The notes: a model not told the origin generated them from the sequence alone. A stretch of DNA of 64,000 bases from Marivibrio sp040218065 (GCF_040218065.1 NZ_JAVJQE010000010.1:1-64000), one strand, 5' to 3'. Numbered from the stretch's first letter, positions 1 to 7,818 are shown. Made by a program: numbers and translations.

Positions 1-135
1 TCCATGACCAAGGTCCTCGAGGCGGCGGAAGAGGCCGGCCTCGTCGGCGACCGCATCACCCAGCGCGTCGGCGCCCTCACCCCGCGCGCAGAGCAGCTGC
101 GCGGCGAGATCGACGACTTCCTGAAGGCGGGGTGA
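1..135 (+). CDS. C-terminal end of a probable methyl-accepting chemotaxis protein (partial)
   Basis: The first 44 codons are open from the left edge and end in TGA at 133-135. The peptide is helical and polar, with a VLEAAEEAG stretch followed by a LRGEIDDFLKAG ending. Alphaproteobacterial chemoreceptors commonly end in this way, in a coiled-coil signalling domain whose last residues run LR.EVD.FL. No domain that would prove the assignment lies inside the window. Another coiled-coil sensor is possible. The start lies outside the window. Confidence 0.5.
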   Translation, partial: SMTKVLEAAEEAGLVGDRITQRVGALTPRAEQLRGEIDDFLKAG

Positions 136-184
136 GGCGGGTCGTCCGCGCGCAGAGGCTGCGCGCGGACGGCGGCCGGATGGA

Positions 185-505
185 TTGGAGGCCGCGGGTG
201 ATCGCGTCGTTCTCTCGGTGCTGCGCGCGCACGACCTCTTCGCCCGTTGGGGCGGAGAGGCGTTCGTCGCGCTGCTGCCGCAGACCGACGGGTCCGGCGC
301 GCTCGCCGGCGCCGAGCGCATCCGGCGCAAGATCGAGGCGAGCGCCGTCGCCGGCCCGGACGGCGCGCAGATCCCGGTGACCGTCAGCGTCGGCGCGAGC
401 GTGCGGATCGGCCGCGAGGAGACGCTCTCGGACATGCTGCGCCGCGCCGACGCGGCGCTCTATCAGGCGAAGGCCGACGGCGGAAACCGATCGCGCGCCG
501 GCTGA
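185..505 (+). pseudogene. Truncated GGDEF (diguanylate cyclase) remnant
   Basis: About 106 residues match the second half of a GGDEF domain: an RWGGEAF signature site, an AGAERIRRKIE helix, a VTVSVGAS strand, and the closing RRADAALYQAKADGGNR that marks the end of these domains. The N-terminal half is absent. The spacing between the GDRVV segment and the signature is about ten residues shorter than usual. The signature reads GGEAF rather than GGDEF or GGEEF, so the product is unlikely to make cyclic di-GMP. The frame is open only from 125, just inside the preceding gene, and the best start is a weak TTG. It is most likely a broken gene left next to the island boundary at 665. Confidence 0.6.
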
Positions 506-895
506 TCCCGACGCCCCGCCCGGCGCCTGCGGCGCGATCCGGACTCGAGGCCTAGGCGCGGGGGACGTCGAGGCCGGCCGTGCGCGAAACCATCGACGCG
601 CGCAGCCGGCATAGGCCGGACGGCGTCTAATCAGCGCAAATCCTCGGGAAACAACAACCGGCAAATGGCGGAGAGGGTGGGATGCCCCGCGCTCCAACCA
701 ACTGATTTAGATAGATTTTATACCGATCCTTAACGTTTCGCGCAAGGTTTTAGGCGCCGCTTTGTTCGGGCGCTCCAACGTCATCGGGTTTCGCTTCGGT
801 GGCTTTGGCTTCACACGTCCGAATCTCGACGAGTAGCGGTCGATGAATGGTCCACGCGCCTACTTCGCATGCTGACCCGAAGCGGACGAGCCGCC
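506..895. other. Gene-free stretch with an AT-rich patch and the distal tRNA-Ser repeat
   Basis: No credible coding region is seen on either strand. The stretch contains the 19-bp copy of the tRNA-Ser 3' end at 665-683. Just right of it (684-710) lies sequence whose minus-strand reading resembles a tRNA D-arm (CAGTTGGTTGGAGC). An AT-rich patch spans about 700-735, in contrast to the GC-rich surroundings. The composition and position suit an old integration junction rather than a promoter for a known gene. Confidence 0.5.
665..683. repeat. Distal 19-bp direct repeat of the tRNA-Ser 3' end (putative att site)
   Basis: The 19 bases are identical to 10088-10106, the 3' end of the minus-strand tRNA-Ser gene (CCA, acceptor strand and part of the T-arm). 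Identity stops at both edges. Such copies are left when an integrative element recombines at a tRNA 3' end. The orientation is correct: the intact tRNA points its 3' end toward this copy. Confidence 0.75.
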
Positions 896-1069
896 TCATT
901 TCTGCTTGCGGGTCTCTGGGAAGAGCCAGATCGCGAAGACCATGAAGACGCCGAGGCCGGCGATAACCCAGGGCGTATCGGTGAAACCGGCCGATTGCTG
1001 GAGACGGAATGCGCCTGCGGCCACCGCAAGCACGATGACGGAGAGGATGAGCTTGTATTTCGTAGGCAT
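896..1069 (-). CDS. Small two-helix membrane protein, 57 aa
   Basis: This short gene begins with ATG at 1069 (minus strand), preceded by an AGGAG ribosome site eight bases upstream, and ends with TGA at 896. The product begins MPTKYK, has a hydrophobic helix at about residues 7-20 and a second at about 33-51 (WVIAGLGVFMVFAIWLF), and ends in a charged PETRKQK tail. The predicted topology is a small inner-membrane hairpin. It lies 23 bases after the stop of the 117-aa membrane gene and is almost certainly cotranscribed with it. No family is recognised. The strong ribosome site and uninterrupted hydrophobic pattern argue that it is real. Confidence 0.65.
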   Translation of the reverse strand: MPTKYKLILSVIVLAVAAGAFRLQQSAGFTDTPWVIAGLGVFMVFAIWLFPETRKQK

Positions 1070-1092
1070 GGCTTTGTTCTCCTGTACGTCAT

Positions 1093-1446
1093 TTACACCA
1101 AACCGCCGACCACCAGAACGCAGGCTGCGCAGGACAGCGTGATGGCCGCAGCGCGGCGGCCGGCCCCCGTCGACAGCGCCGCCATCACCCGGTCATGGAT
1201 CGGCGGGGCGATTAGAAGTCCAAGGCCCGCCGCGATCAGCAAGGGCGCCCAGGGCCCTTGTGCGATCAGGACCGCCAAGGCGACCAGCAGAGCCGTCGCC
1301 GCCGCCCCATGGACGAGCGCGCCCCAAAGGCCCCCGGCCCGGGTGGCGCCGAATGCGACGCCCCCAAACGACGCGCTGAACCCGCCGATGGCGGCCGCGA
1401 TCAGATCGAACGGCGACGCGGCGCCGAGAATGGCGATGTCTTCCAT
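1093..1446 (-). CDS. Hypothetical membrane protein, 117 aa
   Basis: From the ATG at 1446 (minus strand) the protein runs MEDIAILGAASPFD and then alternates hydrophobic stretches (about 14-35, 44-64, 66-80 and 96-116) with short loops. This suggests three or four membrane helices. The open frame continues upstream, but a GAGAGGA ribosome-like site and the divergent panB-like promoter region favour this start. It shares the 1447-1575 intergenic region with the panB-like gene and is followed closely by the 57-aa membrane gene. The family is not recognised. A membrane role linked to the neighbouring transporter cluster is only an inference. Confidence 0.55.
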   Translation of the reverse strand: MEDIAILGAASPFDLIAAAIGGFSASFGGVAFGATRAGGLWGALVHGAAATALLVALAVLIAQGPWAPLLIAAGLGLLIAPPIHDRVMAALSTGAGRRAAAITLSCAACVLVVGGLV

Positions 1447-1503
1447 AACCGCAGCGATCGTCCTCTCGCTTGACAGCGCTGTGACCGACGATAAACATTC
1501 CAA

Positions 1504-1515
1504 TGATATATTACA
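1504..1515. promoter_or_regulatory. Putative operator, copy 1 (TGATATATTACA)
   Basis: This 12-base AT-rich site is the exact reverse complement of the one at 7819-7830. Its core (AATATATCA) recurs at 3307-3315. It fits a quasi-palindrome TGWWATATWWCA, a plausible size for a GntR-family dimer. It lies 61 bases upstream of the panB-like start, in the region shared with the divergent membrane genes. The likely binding protein is the GntR regulator at 2496. Confidence 0.5.
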
Positions 1516-1575
1516 CTGGAAGCGAGCCGGCGCAACCGTCGGCGCGGCCGCCATCAACGGGGGAAGGACAGACGC

Positions 1576-2448
1576 ATGGCTGAAATCGGCGAGCGGAAGA
1601 AGCGAACCATCACGGAAATCCGGGACTCGAAGACCTCGGGCGAGAAAATGGTCTATACGTCGGTCCCCGATTACACCTCGGCGCGTTGGGCCGAGATGGC
1701 CGGCGTCGACGTCTGCGTCGTCGGCGATTCGCTCGCCATGGTCGCGCACGGCCATCCCAGCACCATCCCGGCGACCATGGAGATGATGGTGATGCACGCG
1801 CTGGCCGTGCGGCGCGGCGCGCCGAACACCTTCACCCTCGGCTGCATGCCCTATCAAAGCTACAACTCGGTCGATCGCGCGCTCGTCAACGCCACGCGCT
1901 TCATGCAGGAGGCCGGCTGCGACGCCGTCAAACCGCAGGGCGGCAAGAGCCAGGCCCACATTCTCCGGGCCCTGGTCGACGCCGGCATTCCCACCGCCTC
2001 GCACATCGGCTTGACGCCGCACACCATCGCCATGTTTGGCGGCTTCAAGATTCAGGGACGCACCGCAGAGGCGGCTATGAAGATCTTGGAGGACGCGTTG
2101 GCGATCGAGGATGCGGGTTGTTTCATGCTGGAGTTCGAAGCGGTTCCTGCGGCCATCGCCGAGGTGATCTCCAAGCAGCTTGAGATCCCGACCATCGGGA
2201 TCGGCGCCGGGGCCGGCACGGACGGGCAGATTCTGCTCTCCTACGACCTGCTGGGCGTCTTCACCGACTTCAAACCGAAATTCACCAAGCGATACGCCAA
2301 CCTGACCGAGGTCGCGGTCAAGGGACTGTCCGAATATGTGCGCGAAGTGAAGGAAGGCCAGTTCCCCGACGAGGACCACAGCTATGCGGTCAATGAGGCG
2401 GAGCTGGAAAAGTTTCAGGGGCTGGTCGAGCGGCGCAAGCAGTTGTAG
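1576..2448 (+). CDS. PanB-like (ketopantoate hydroxymethyltransferase family) enzyme with altered metal site
   Basis: The 290-residue protein has the PanB TIM-barrel fold: VVGDSLAMVAHGH (51-60), VRRGAPN (79-84), GLTPHT and FGGFKIQGR (145-162), and IPTIGIGAG (204-212). PanB normally transfers a one-carbon unit from methylene-tetrahydrofolate to ketoisovalerate. In E. coli PanB, Asp45, Asp84 and Glu114 bind magnesium and Glu181 is the base. Here Asp51 and Glu188 match, but the Asp84 position is Cys90 and the Glu114 position is Gln121. The C-terminus is also longer by a charged helix. Loss of two metal-ligand positions and the catabolic neighbourhood suggest a different substrate, perhaps a retro-aldol step. 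Start: ATG after GGGGGAAGGA. It is transcribed toward the GntR gene and carries the putative operator upstream. Confidence 0.8.
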   Translation: MAEIGERKKRTITEIRDSKTSGEKMVYTSVPDYTSARWAEMAGVDVCVVGDSLAMVAHGHPSTIPATMEMMVMHALAVRRGAPNTFTLGCMPYQSYNSVDRALVNATRFMQEAGCDAVKPQGGKSQAHILRALVDAGIPTASHIGLTPHTIAMFGGFKIQGRTAEAAMKILEDALAIEDAGCFMLEFEAVPAAIAEVISKQLEIPTIGIGAGAGTDGQILLSYDLLGVFTDFKPKFTKRYANLTEVAVKGLSEYVREVKEGQFPDEDHSYAVNEAELEKFQGLVERRKQL

Positions 2449-2495
2449 GTAAGAGTACACTACCTGCACGCAGATCTGCGACCGGAAGAGCGCCC

Positions 2496-3185
2496 ATGAC
2501 GACCGCGAGCATCCTCGACGAACTTGAACCCGCCCAGGATGCGAAGACCAGTCTGACGCAGAAGGCGTATCGGCGCATCGAGGAAATGATCGTCACCCTT
2601 CAGCTGAAGCCGGGTGAGGTGCTCTCAGAAGCCGCGTTGGCCGAACAGCTGGGGATCGGCCGAACGCCTATCCGCGAAGCGCTTCAGGCGCTGGGGCGCG
2701 AAGGGCTCGTGGTGATCCTGCCACGCCGCGGCATTCTGGTGAGCGAGCTGGACGTCCAGCGGCAGTTGAAGCTGCTGGAGGTTCGCCGCGAGTTGGAGCG
2801 TTTGATGGCGCGCAAGGCCGCGCGGCGCGCCCGCCCCGACGAGAAATCGGCCTTCATCGAGATCGCGGAGGGCATGCGCGCCGCGGCCAAGAGCGCCGAC
2901 GAGCTGGCCTTCATGCGCTATGACCGCCATCTCAATCTGCTGCTCTGTAGGGCCGCGCGGAACGAGTTTCTAGAGAACGCGATGGCGCTGACCCACGGCC
3001 TGTCGCGCCGCTTCTGGTTCCAGCACCACAAAGAAGTCGGCGACCTGCCGCTGTGCGCGACCCTGCACGCCGGTCTCGCGGAGGCGGTCGGCCGGGGCGT
3101 CGAGGCGAAGGCCGCCGACGCCAGCGACCGGCTCCTCGACTACGTCGAGAGCTTCACCCGCAAGACCCTCGACACGCTCGGCTGA
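2496..3185 (+). CDS. GntR-family transcriptional regulator, FCD subfamily
   Basis: The protein has 229 residues. The N-terminal winged helix-turn-helix (about 20-88) includes the typical LSEAALAEQLGIGRTPIREAL segment, cut here between residues 43 and 63. The helical C-terminal FCD ligand domain (about 95-222) carries the expected metal or ligand positions Asp143, His145 and His191. FCD regulators usually sense organic acids or acyl compounds and repress their catabolic operons. The gene sits between the panB-like gene and the TRAP operon. A perfect 12-bp palindrome (CGCAGATCTGCG, 2469-2480) lies just upstream. The AT-rich motif repeated in front of three units of this cluster is the better operator candidate. 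Confidence 0.9.
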   Translation: MTTASILDELEPAQDAKTSLTQKAYRRIEEMIVTLQLKPGEVLSEAALAEQLGIGRTPIREALQALGREGLVVILPRRGILVSELDVQRQLKLLEVRRELERLMARKAARRARPDEKSAFIEIAEGMRAAAKSADELAFMRYDRHLNLLLCRAARNEFLENAMALTHGLSRRFWFQHHKEVGDLPLCATLHAGLAEAVGRGVEAKAADASDRLLDYVESFTRKTLDTLG

Positions 3186-3303
3186 GCCGCCGGCGCCGTC
3201 GCCCGCGCCGCCGGTCAATCGCGCGTCTTCCTCTTTCCAGCAAAACTCCTATGCCGCGTCCGGTCTTCGATCGCGCTTGCGCATGGAATCTGTTCCGCAT
3301 ACA

Positions 3304-3338
3304 GTAAATATATCAGTCATACATAAAAAAAGTATGAC
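3304..3338. promoter_or_regulatory. Putative operator, copy 2, plus adjacent inverted repeat
   Basis: Bases 3307-3315 carry the AATATATCA core shared with the sites at 1504 and 7819. Immediately downstream, GTCATAC (3316-3322) and GTATGAC (3332-3338) form a perfect 7-bp inverted repeat around a nine-base A-rich spacer. The block lies about 90-120 bases upstream of the first gene of the TRAP operon, where a promoter and operator are expected. The spacer is long for a terminator hairpin, so a second protein site is more likely. Confidence 0.45.
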
Positions 3339-3424
3339 GCGGCCCGCATGACGCATCGGCCGCATGGCTGACAGGCACGCGTCCGCAAGAGGCGCTGTCT
3401 CGAACAGGGGGGAGTGACGGTCCG

Positions 3425-3724
3425 ATGAAGACCTATCGTGGCGATCGCACGCTGGACGGCGTCCAGGTCACCGTTGACGGCGTCGAGTTGGACCCGCGCT
3501 TCGATCTGAAAACCCTGTCCGACATGGGCTTCGAGTGGAGCTATGAAGGCGACGCGCCGGCGCAGTTGGCGCTCGCCCTGCTCGCGGACCATCTCGGCGA
3601 CGATCAGGCGGCCTTGGCGCAGACCGATGCGTTCATGCGCCACGTCGTCGCCAACTTCAATAACGAGTGGGAAATGACCAGCGAGGACGTCGATGTCGCC
3701 CTCGCCAACATTGCGCGTCTATGA
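3425..3724 (+). CDS. DUF6166-like small protein, 99 aa
   Basis: The product starts MKTYRGDRTLDGVQVTVDG and continues with a FEWSYEG turn and an AQLALALLADHLGDD helix. This pattern matches my recollection of DUF6166 proteins, small soluble proteins of unknown function seen in chromosomes and phages. The ATG is preceded by a GGGGGGAG ribosome site. It is the first gene of the TRAP operon, 55 bases before the binding protein. Its role there is unknown; a regulatory or accessory function is a guess. Confidence 0.65.
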   Translation: MKTYRGDRTLDGVQVTVDGVELDPRFDLKTLSDMGFEWSYEGDAPAQLALALLADHLGDDQAALAQTDAFMRHVVANFNNEWEMTSEDVDVALANIARL

Positions 3725-3779
3725 CGCGGACTCGCGTCGGACGCCCCGCCGAACGATCAAAAGAATAGGGAGAAACGCG

Positions 3780-4844
3780 ATGAACATGGTGAAGAAGTTG
3801 ACAGGTGTCGGCGGCGCGCTGGCGCTCGCTCTATCGCTGGGCGCCGGCTCGGCGGCCGCGCAGGAGCATTCCTTCAAGATGGCGACAGGCTGGGGCGGCG
3901 GTCCGCTGATGGAGATCGGCGCCCAGGCCTTCGCCGACAAGGTCGCGGAGATGTCTGACGGCCGCATCGAGATCGAAGTCTTCCCCGGCGGCACGCTGGG
4001 CCCGGCGCTGAAGGTCTCCGAGACCGTCCAGCAGGGCGTCGCTGACATGGGGCACACCTGGATCGGCTATGACTGGGGCGTCGATACGACGGCGGTTCTG
4101 TTCGGCGGCTTTGCGGGCAGCTTCGACAGCGAACGCATGCTGCACTGGCTCTACCGCGCCGGCGGCGCCGAGATGCAGGCCGAATGGCGGGACGAGACGT
4201 TCAACCTGGTCTCCATGCCGCTGTTTATCCGCACTTCCGAGGTCTTCCTGCATTCGCGCAAGCCGGTGAAGTCGCTTGAGGATCTGCAGGGGCTGAAGCT
4301 GCGCACGGCGGGCGCCTGGCTGCAGATCTCCGAAGGCATGGGGGCCGCGCCGGTTACGATGCCCGGCGGCGACGTCTATCCCGCCCTCGAACGCGGCACG
4401 ATCGATGCGACGGAGTGGGGCACGCTTTGGGAGAACGTGTCCCCCGGCTTCCATCGGGTCACCAAGTACGTGATCATCCCGGGCGTTCACCAGCCGACGG
4501 CCCCTTTCGAATTGGTGATCAACAAGGACGCCTGGGGCGAACTCTCCGAGGCTGATCAGAAGCTGATCCGCGATGCGGCCTTCCTGACGACGATGAATTC
4601 CTGGCTGACGATCGGGCAGGAGGACGCCAAGGCGCTCGAATTCTTCCGCGCCCAGGGCAACGAGATCATCGAGCTCGATCCCGAGGTCCAGTACGCCGCG
4701 CGTGAAGCCGGCATGGCCTGGGCCGAAGAGCAGGCGGCCGCCAACGAGTGGTTCTCGAAGGTGCTCGTCAGCCAGCAGGAGTTCGACAATCTCTGGGCGG
4801 ACGCCGGCCGCTACCGCAATGTGAAGGTGCGCGGTCGGGAGTAA
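3780..4844 (+). CDS. dctP: TRAP transporter solute-binding protein (DctP family)
   Basis: The 354-residue periplasmic protein has a clear signal peptide (positively charged MNMVKK, an Ala/Leu core, cleavage near residue 27 after GSAAA). The mature part matches DctP proteins: FPGGTLG (68-74), a GLKLRTAG segment with Arg175, which in this family binds the substrate carboxylate, and EWGTLWENVSPG late in the chain. The start at 3780 is chosen because it follows AGGGAG and begins the signal peptide; an upstream extension would destroy it. It delivers an organic acid to the two membrane subunits encoded downstream. The ligand is not identifiable from sequence. Confidence 0.93.
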   Translation: MNMVKKLTGVGGALALALSLGAGSAAAQEHSFKMATGWGGGPLMEIGAQAFADKVAEMSDGRIEIEVFPGGTLGPALKVSETVQQGVADMGHTWIGYDWGVDTTAVLFGGFAGSFDSERMLHWLYRAGGAEMQAEWRDETFNLVSMPLFIRTSEVFLHSRKPVKSLEDLQGLKLRTAGAWLQISEGMGAAPVTMPGGDVYPALERGTIDATEWGTLWENVSPGFHRVTKYVIIPGVHQPTAPFELVINKDAWGELSEADQKLIRDAAFLTTMNSWLTIGQEDAKALEFFRAQGNEIIELDPEVQYAAREAGMAWAEEQAAANEWFSKVLVSQQEFDNLWADAGRYRNVKVRGRE

Positions 4845-4988
4845 GGTCTTCGATCCGGGCGGCGGGGGCTCCGAGCTCCGCCGCCCGGATTTTCTGCATG
4901 CGACGGATTGGGGCGGCCTGCGGCCGCCGGTTGCGTATCGCCTCGCCGTCCTCTTCCCCCGCCATCTCAGCAGCCGAGGCGCCGGACC

Positions 4989-5513
4989 ATGAAGGCGATC
5001 GTCACGACCATTGAGCGGATTACCGAGAGCGTCGGCTTCCTGACGGCGCTCGTCATCATCCCGCTGGTCCTTGCGACCTGCTATGAAGTCTTCTCACGCT
5101 ATCTCTTCAACGCGCCGACGACTTGGGCGTTCGAGCTCGGCTACATTCTGACTGGGACGCATTTCCTGCTGGGCGGCGCCATCACGCTGCTGCGCGGCTC
5201 CCACATCCGGATCGACCTGCTCTACGCCAATTTCAGCCCGCGGACGAAGGCGGCCGTCGACATGACGCTGTACCTCTTCCTGCTGCTGCCGTTCCTCGTG
5301 ATGCTGTGCGACTCCCTGGGCGATTACGCCCTGCGCTCCTTCGAGACGGGCGAGCGAACCGGGCAGTCGTCCTGGAACCCGCCGATCTGGCCGTTTCGCG
5401 CCGTCATAACCTTCGGGTTCGCGATGTTGGCCCTGCAGGTCACGGCCGAAATCCTGAAATGCGCCGCAATCCTTCGGGGGCGGCCGATCACCACCGACCG
5501 GGCGGAGGGCTGA
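4989..5513 (+). CDS. dctQ: TRAP transporter small permease (DctQ family)
   Basis: The 174-residue membrane protein has four predicted helices (about 13-33, 50-70, 88-110 and 135-158), the standard DctQ count. An SRYLFNAPTTWAFELGY loop and the GGAITLLRGSHIRID segment after helix two are typical of the family. It pairs with the large subunit encoded four bases downstream to form the sodium- or proton-coupled TRAP complex in the inner membrane. The start at 4989 gives the normal length; a longer upstream reading is poorly hydrophobic. A 144-base gap separates it from the binding-protein gene. Confidence 0.9.
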   Translation: MKAIVTTIERITESVGFLTALVIIPLVLATCYEVFSRYLFNAPTTWAFELGYILTGTHFLLGGAITLLRGSHIRIDLLYANFSPRTKAAVDMTLYLFLLLPFLVMLCDSLGDYALRSFETGERTGQSSWNPPIWPFRAVITFGFAMLALQVTAEILKCAAILRGRPITTDRAEG

Positions 5514-5517
5514 AGCC

Positions 5518-6855
5518 GTGGAAGCGTTGTTGATGTTCCCGGCGCTGTTCGCGCTGATCTTCCTCGGCTACCCGGTCGCCTTTTCGTTGATGGGGGTCGC
5601 CTTTGTCTTCGGCCTGCTGACGTTCGGCGACGCCGCCTTCTTCCAGTTCACCCAGAAGATCGAGGATCTGGCGAGCAACTTCGTGCTGGCGGCCGTGCCG
5701 CTCTTCGTCTTCATGGGCTCGATGCTCGAGCGCTCCGGCATCGCCGAGCGGTTGTTTGAGGCGGTGCACCTGTGGACCAAGCGCCTTCCCGGCGGTCTGG
5801 CGATCGGCACCGTCATCATGTGCATCATCTTCGCGGCGTCGACCGGCGTGATCGGTGCGACGGAAACGGTGGTCGGCCTCCTCGCGATCCCCTCGATGAT
5901 GCGGTACAACTATTCGAAGTCGCTCATCTCGGGGACGATTTGCGCCGGCGGGTCGCTCGGCACGATCATTCCGCCCTCCGTCGTCGTGGTCATTTTGGGG
6001 CCCGTCGCCGACGTGTCGATCGGCGACCTGATGGTCGGCATGATCTTCCCTGGCCTGATCCTGTCGGCCCTCTACATCGCCTACATTCTCGGCCTGTGCA
6101 TCATCCGTCCCGAGAGCGCGCCGCGGATCACGGACGATGCGGACGACCCGCCCTTCGCGGCCAAGATCGCGATCACCGTTAAGGCGTTGGTCCCGCCGCT
6201 GTTGATGATCTTCGCCGTGCTCGGCTCGATCATGATGGGCTGGGCCGCCCCGACGGAGGCCGCGGCGCTCGGCGCGCTCGGCGCTTTCATCCTGACGGTC
6301 GCCTATGGTCGTTTCTCGCTGAAAACCTTCTGGGAGGCGATCGTCAAGACGCTGCTGATCACCTCGATGATCATGATGATCCTGCTCGGCGGCAATCTCT
6401 TCACCGGCGTCTTCGCAGGCGCAGGCGGCATGGGCGTGATGCGGGACCTCATCGGCGCGGTCGATCTCGGGCCATGGGCGCTCCTCTTCCTGTTCCTCGC
6501 CCTGGTTTTCATCGCGGGCTTCTTCCTGGAGTGGATCTCGATCCTGCTGATCTTCGTGCCGCTCTTCATGCCCTTCATCAACGACGCCTGGGCGGCGACG
6601 GGCTACGGCGCCTATTTCGATCCGGTCTGGTTCTGCATGCTGCTGCTGATCATGATCCAATCCAGCTATCTCACGCCGCCGATGGCGCCGGCGATCTTCT
6701 ATCTGCGCGGCATCGCGCCGAAGGAGATCACGCTGAAGCACATGTACCGCGGCGTCGTGCCGTTCCTGGTCATTCAGGTGATCGCTTTGGGCGTCGTCAT
6801 GGCGTTCCCGGAAACGGCGCTGTGGCTGCCCGACCAACTGCTTGGGTTCAACTGA
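5518..6855 (+). CDS. dctM: TRAP transporter large permease (DctM family)
   Basis: The 445-residue protein starts at GTG and is almost entirely hydrophobic, with about twelve helices, as usual for DctM. Family segments include LGYPVAFSLMG near the N-terminus, VPLFVFMGSMLERSGIAERLF, STGVIGATETVVG, GGSLGTIIPPSVVVVI, and a late SSYLTPPMAPAIFYL motif. It forms the ion-coupled transport path and works with the small subunit upstream. The four-base gap and shared strand show one operon with dctP and dctQ. Confidence 0.93.
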   Translation: MEALLMFPALFALIFLGYPVAFSLMGVAFVFGLLTFGDAAFFQFTQKIEDLASNFVLAAVPLFVFMGSMLERSGIAERLFEAVHLWTKRLPGGLAIGTVIMCIIFAASTGVIGATETVVGLLAIPSMMRYNYSKSLISGTICAGGSLGTIIPPSVVVVILGPVADVSIGDLMVGMIFPGLILSALYIAYILGLCIIRPESAPRITDDADDPPFAAKIAITVKALVPPLLMIFAVLGSIMMGWAAPTEAAALGALGAFILTVAYGRFSLKTFWEAIVKTLLITSMIMMILLGGNLFTGVFAGAGGMGVMRDLIGAVDLGPWALLFLFLALVFIAGFFLEWISILLIFVPLFMPFINDAWAATGYGAYFDPVWFCMLLLIMIQSSYLTPPMAPAIFYLRGIAPKEITLKHMYRGVVPFLVIQVIALGVVMAFPETALWLPDQLLGFN

Positions 6856-6880
6856 CGGGGCATCGAAAGGAGAGTTGGCC

Positions 6881-7777
6881 ATGACGCCGGAAGAGATCCT
6901 GTCCACACCCGCGAGGATTCTGTCCCAGGCCGAGCGCGAGGCCTATTTCGACAAAGGCTATCTGCTGGTCGAGCGCGCGGTCGAACAGGAATGGCTGGAG
7001 GCCTTGCGCCGCTCGGTGGACGCCCTGGTGGAGCGCAGCCGTTCGGTGACGCGCTCGGACTCGGTGTTTGATCTCGAGGCTGACCACAGCGCCGATACGC
7101 CGCGGCTGCGCCGCGTCTCGAGCCCGTGCGACGAAGATCCGGCCTTCTGGCAATTCCTCATCCGCTCGCGCGTCGGCGAGATCCTGCAGGACGTGCTGGG
7201 ACCCGACGTCAAGTTCTACCAGTCGAAGCTCAACTTCAAATGGGCGCATGGCGGGGCGGAGGTTAAGTGGCATCAGGACGCGCCCTTCTTCCCTCACACC
7301 AATGATGCGGTGCTCACCTGCGGGCTCTATCTGCACGACTGCGATCTGGATCAGGGGCCGCTCGCCGTGATTCCCGGCAGTCACAAGGGGCCCGTCTTCA
7401 GCCATTACCGCGAGGACGGAAGCTGGAGCGGCGACATCCAGCCAACCGATCTACCGCAGGTCCACGCCGGGGCGGCCGAGTATCTGCACGGGCCCGCCGG
7501 GTCGATCACGCTGCACAATTATCGCGCGGTTCACGGCTCGAAGCCGAACAACTCGCCGCGCGGTCGGCCGCTGCTGCTCAATGTGGTCTCGGCGGCGGAC
7601 GCCATGCCCTTCACCTTCAATCCGCTGCGCTCGCAATACGCCCAGCAGATTATCCGCGGTCGACCGGCCAGAGAGGCCCATCTGCTGGGCGGTCGACGCG
7701 AGCTGCCGCCGGATTGGAGCGGCGGCTACACTTCGATCTTCGCCACGCAGCAGAGCGATAAACCCGCAGCCGAGTAG
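6881..7777 (+). CDS. Phytanoyl-CoA dioxygenase (PhyH) family oxygenase
   Basis: This is a 298-residue Fe(II)/2-oxoglutarate-dependent oxygenase of the PhyH family. The iron triad is visible: His131 and Asp133 in KWHQDAPFFPH, and distal His218 in RAVHGS. An arginine just after it (RGRP, 227-229) can bind 2-oxoglutarate. Members hydroxylate carboxylates, acyl-CoAs and small metabolites; the exact substrate cannot be read from sequence. The ATG at 6881 follows AAAGGAGAG and sits 25 bases after dctM, so it probably acts on the imported compound or a derivative. Confidence 0.88.
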   Translation: MTPEEILSTPARILSQAEREAYFDKGYLLVERAVEQEWLEALRRSVDALVERSRSVTRSDSVFDLEADHSADTPRLRRVSSPCDEDPAFWQFLIRSRVGEILQDVLGPDVKFYQSKLNFKWAHGGAEVKWHQDAPFFPHTNDAVLTCGLYLHDCDLDQGPLAVIPGSHKGPVFSHYREDGSWSGDIQPTDLPQVHAGAAEYLHGPAGSITLHNYRAVHGSKPNNSPRGRPLLLNVVSAADAMPFTFNPLRSQYAQQIIRGRPAREAHLLGGRRELPPDWSGGYTSIFATQQSDKPAAE

Positions 7778-7818
7778 GGTGAACGGCAGTGGTCGGCTTG
7801 CATCACGCTTGATCTATC

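Noticed and set aside
5488..6906. Minus-strand open frame (472 codons) opposite dctM
   Set aside because: The translation is a low-complexity mix of Asp, Arg, His and Glu, the mirror of a hydrophobic gene; no start signal.
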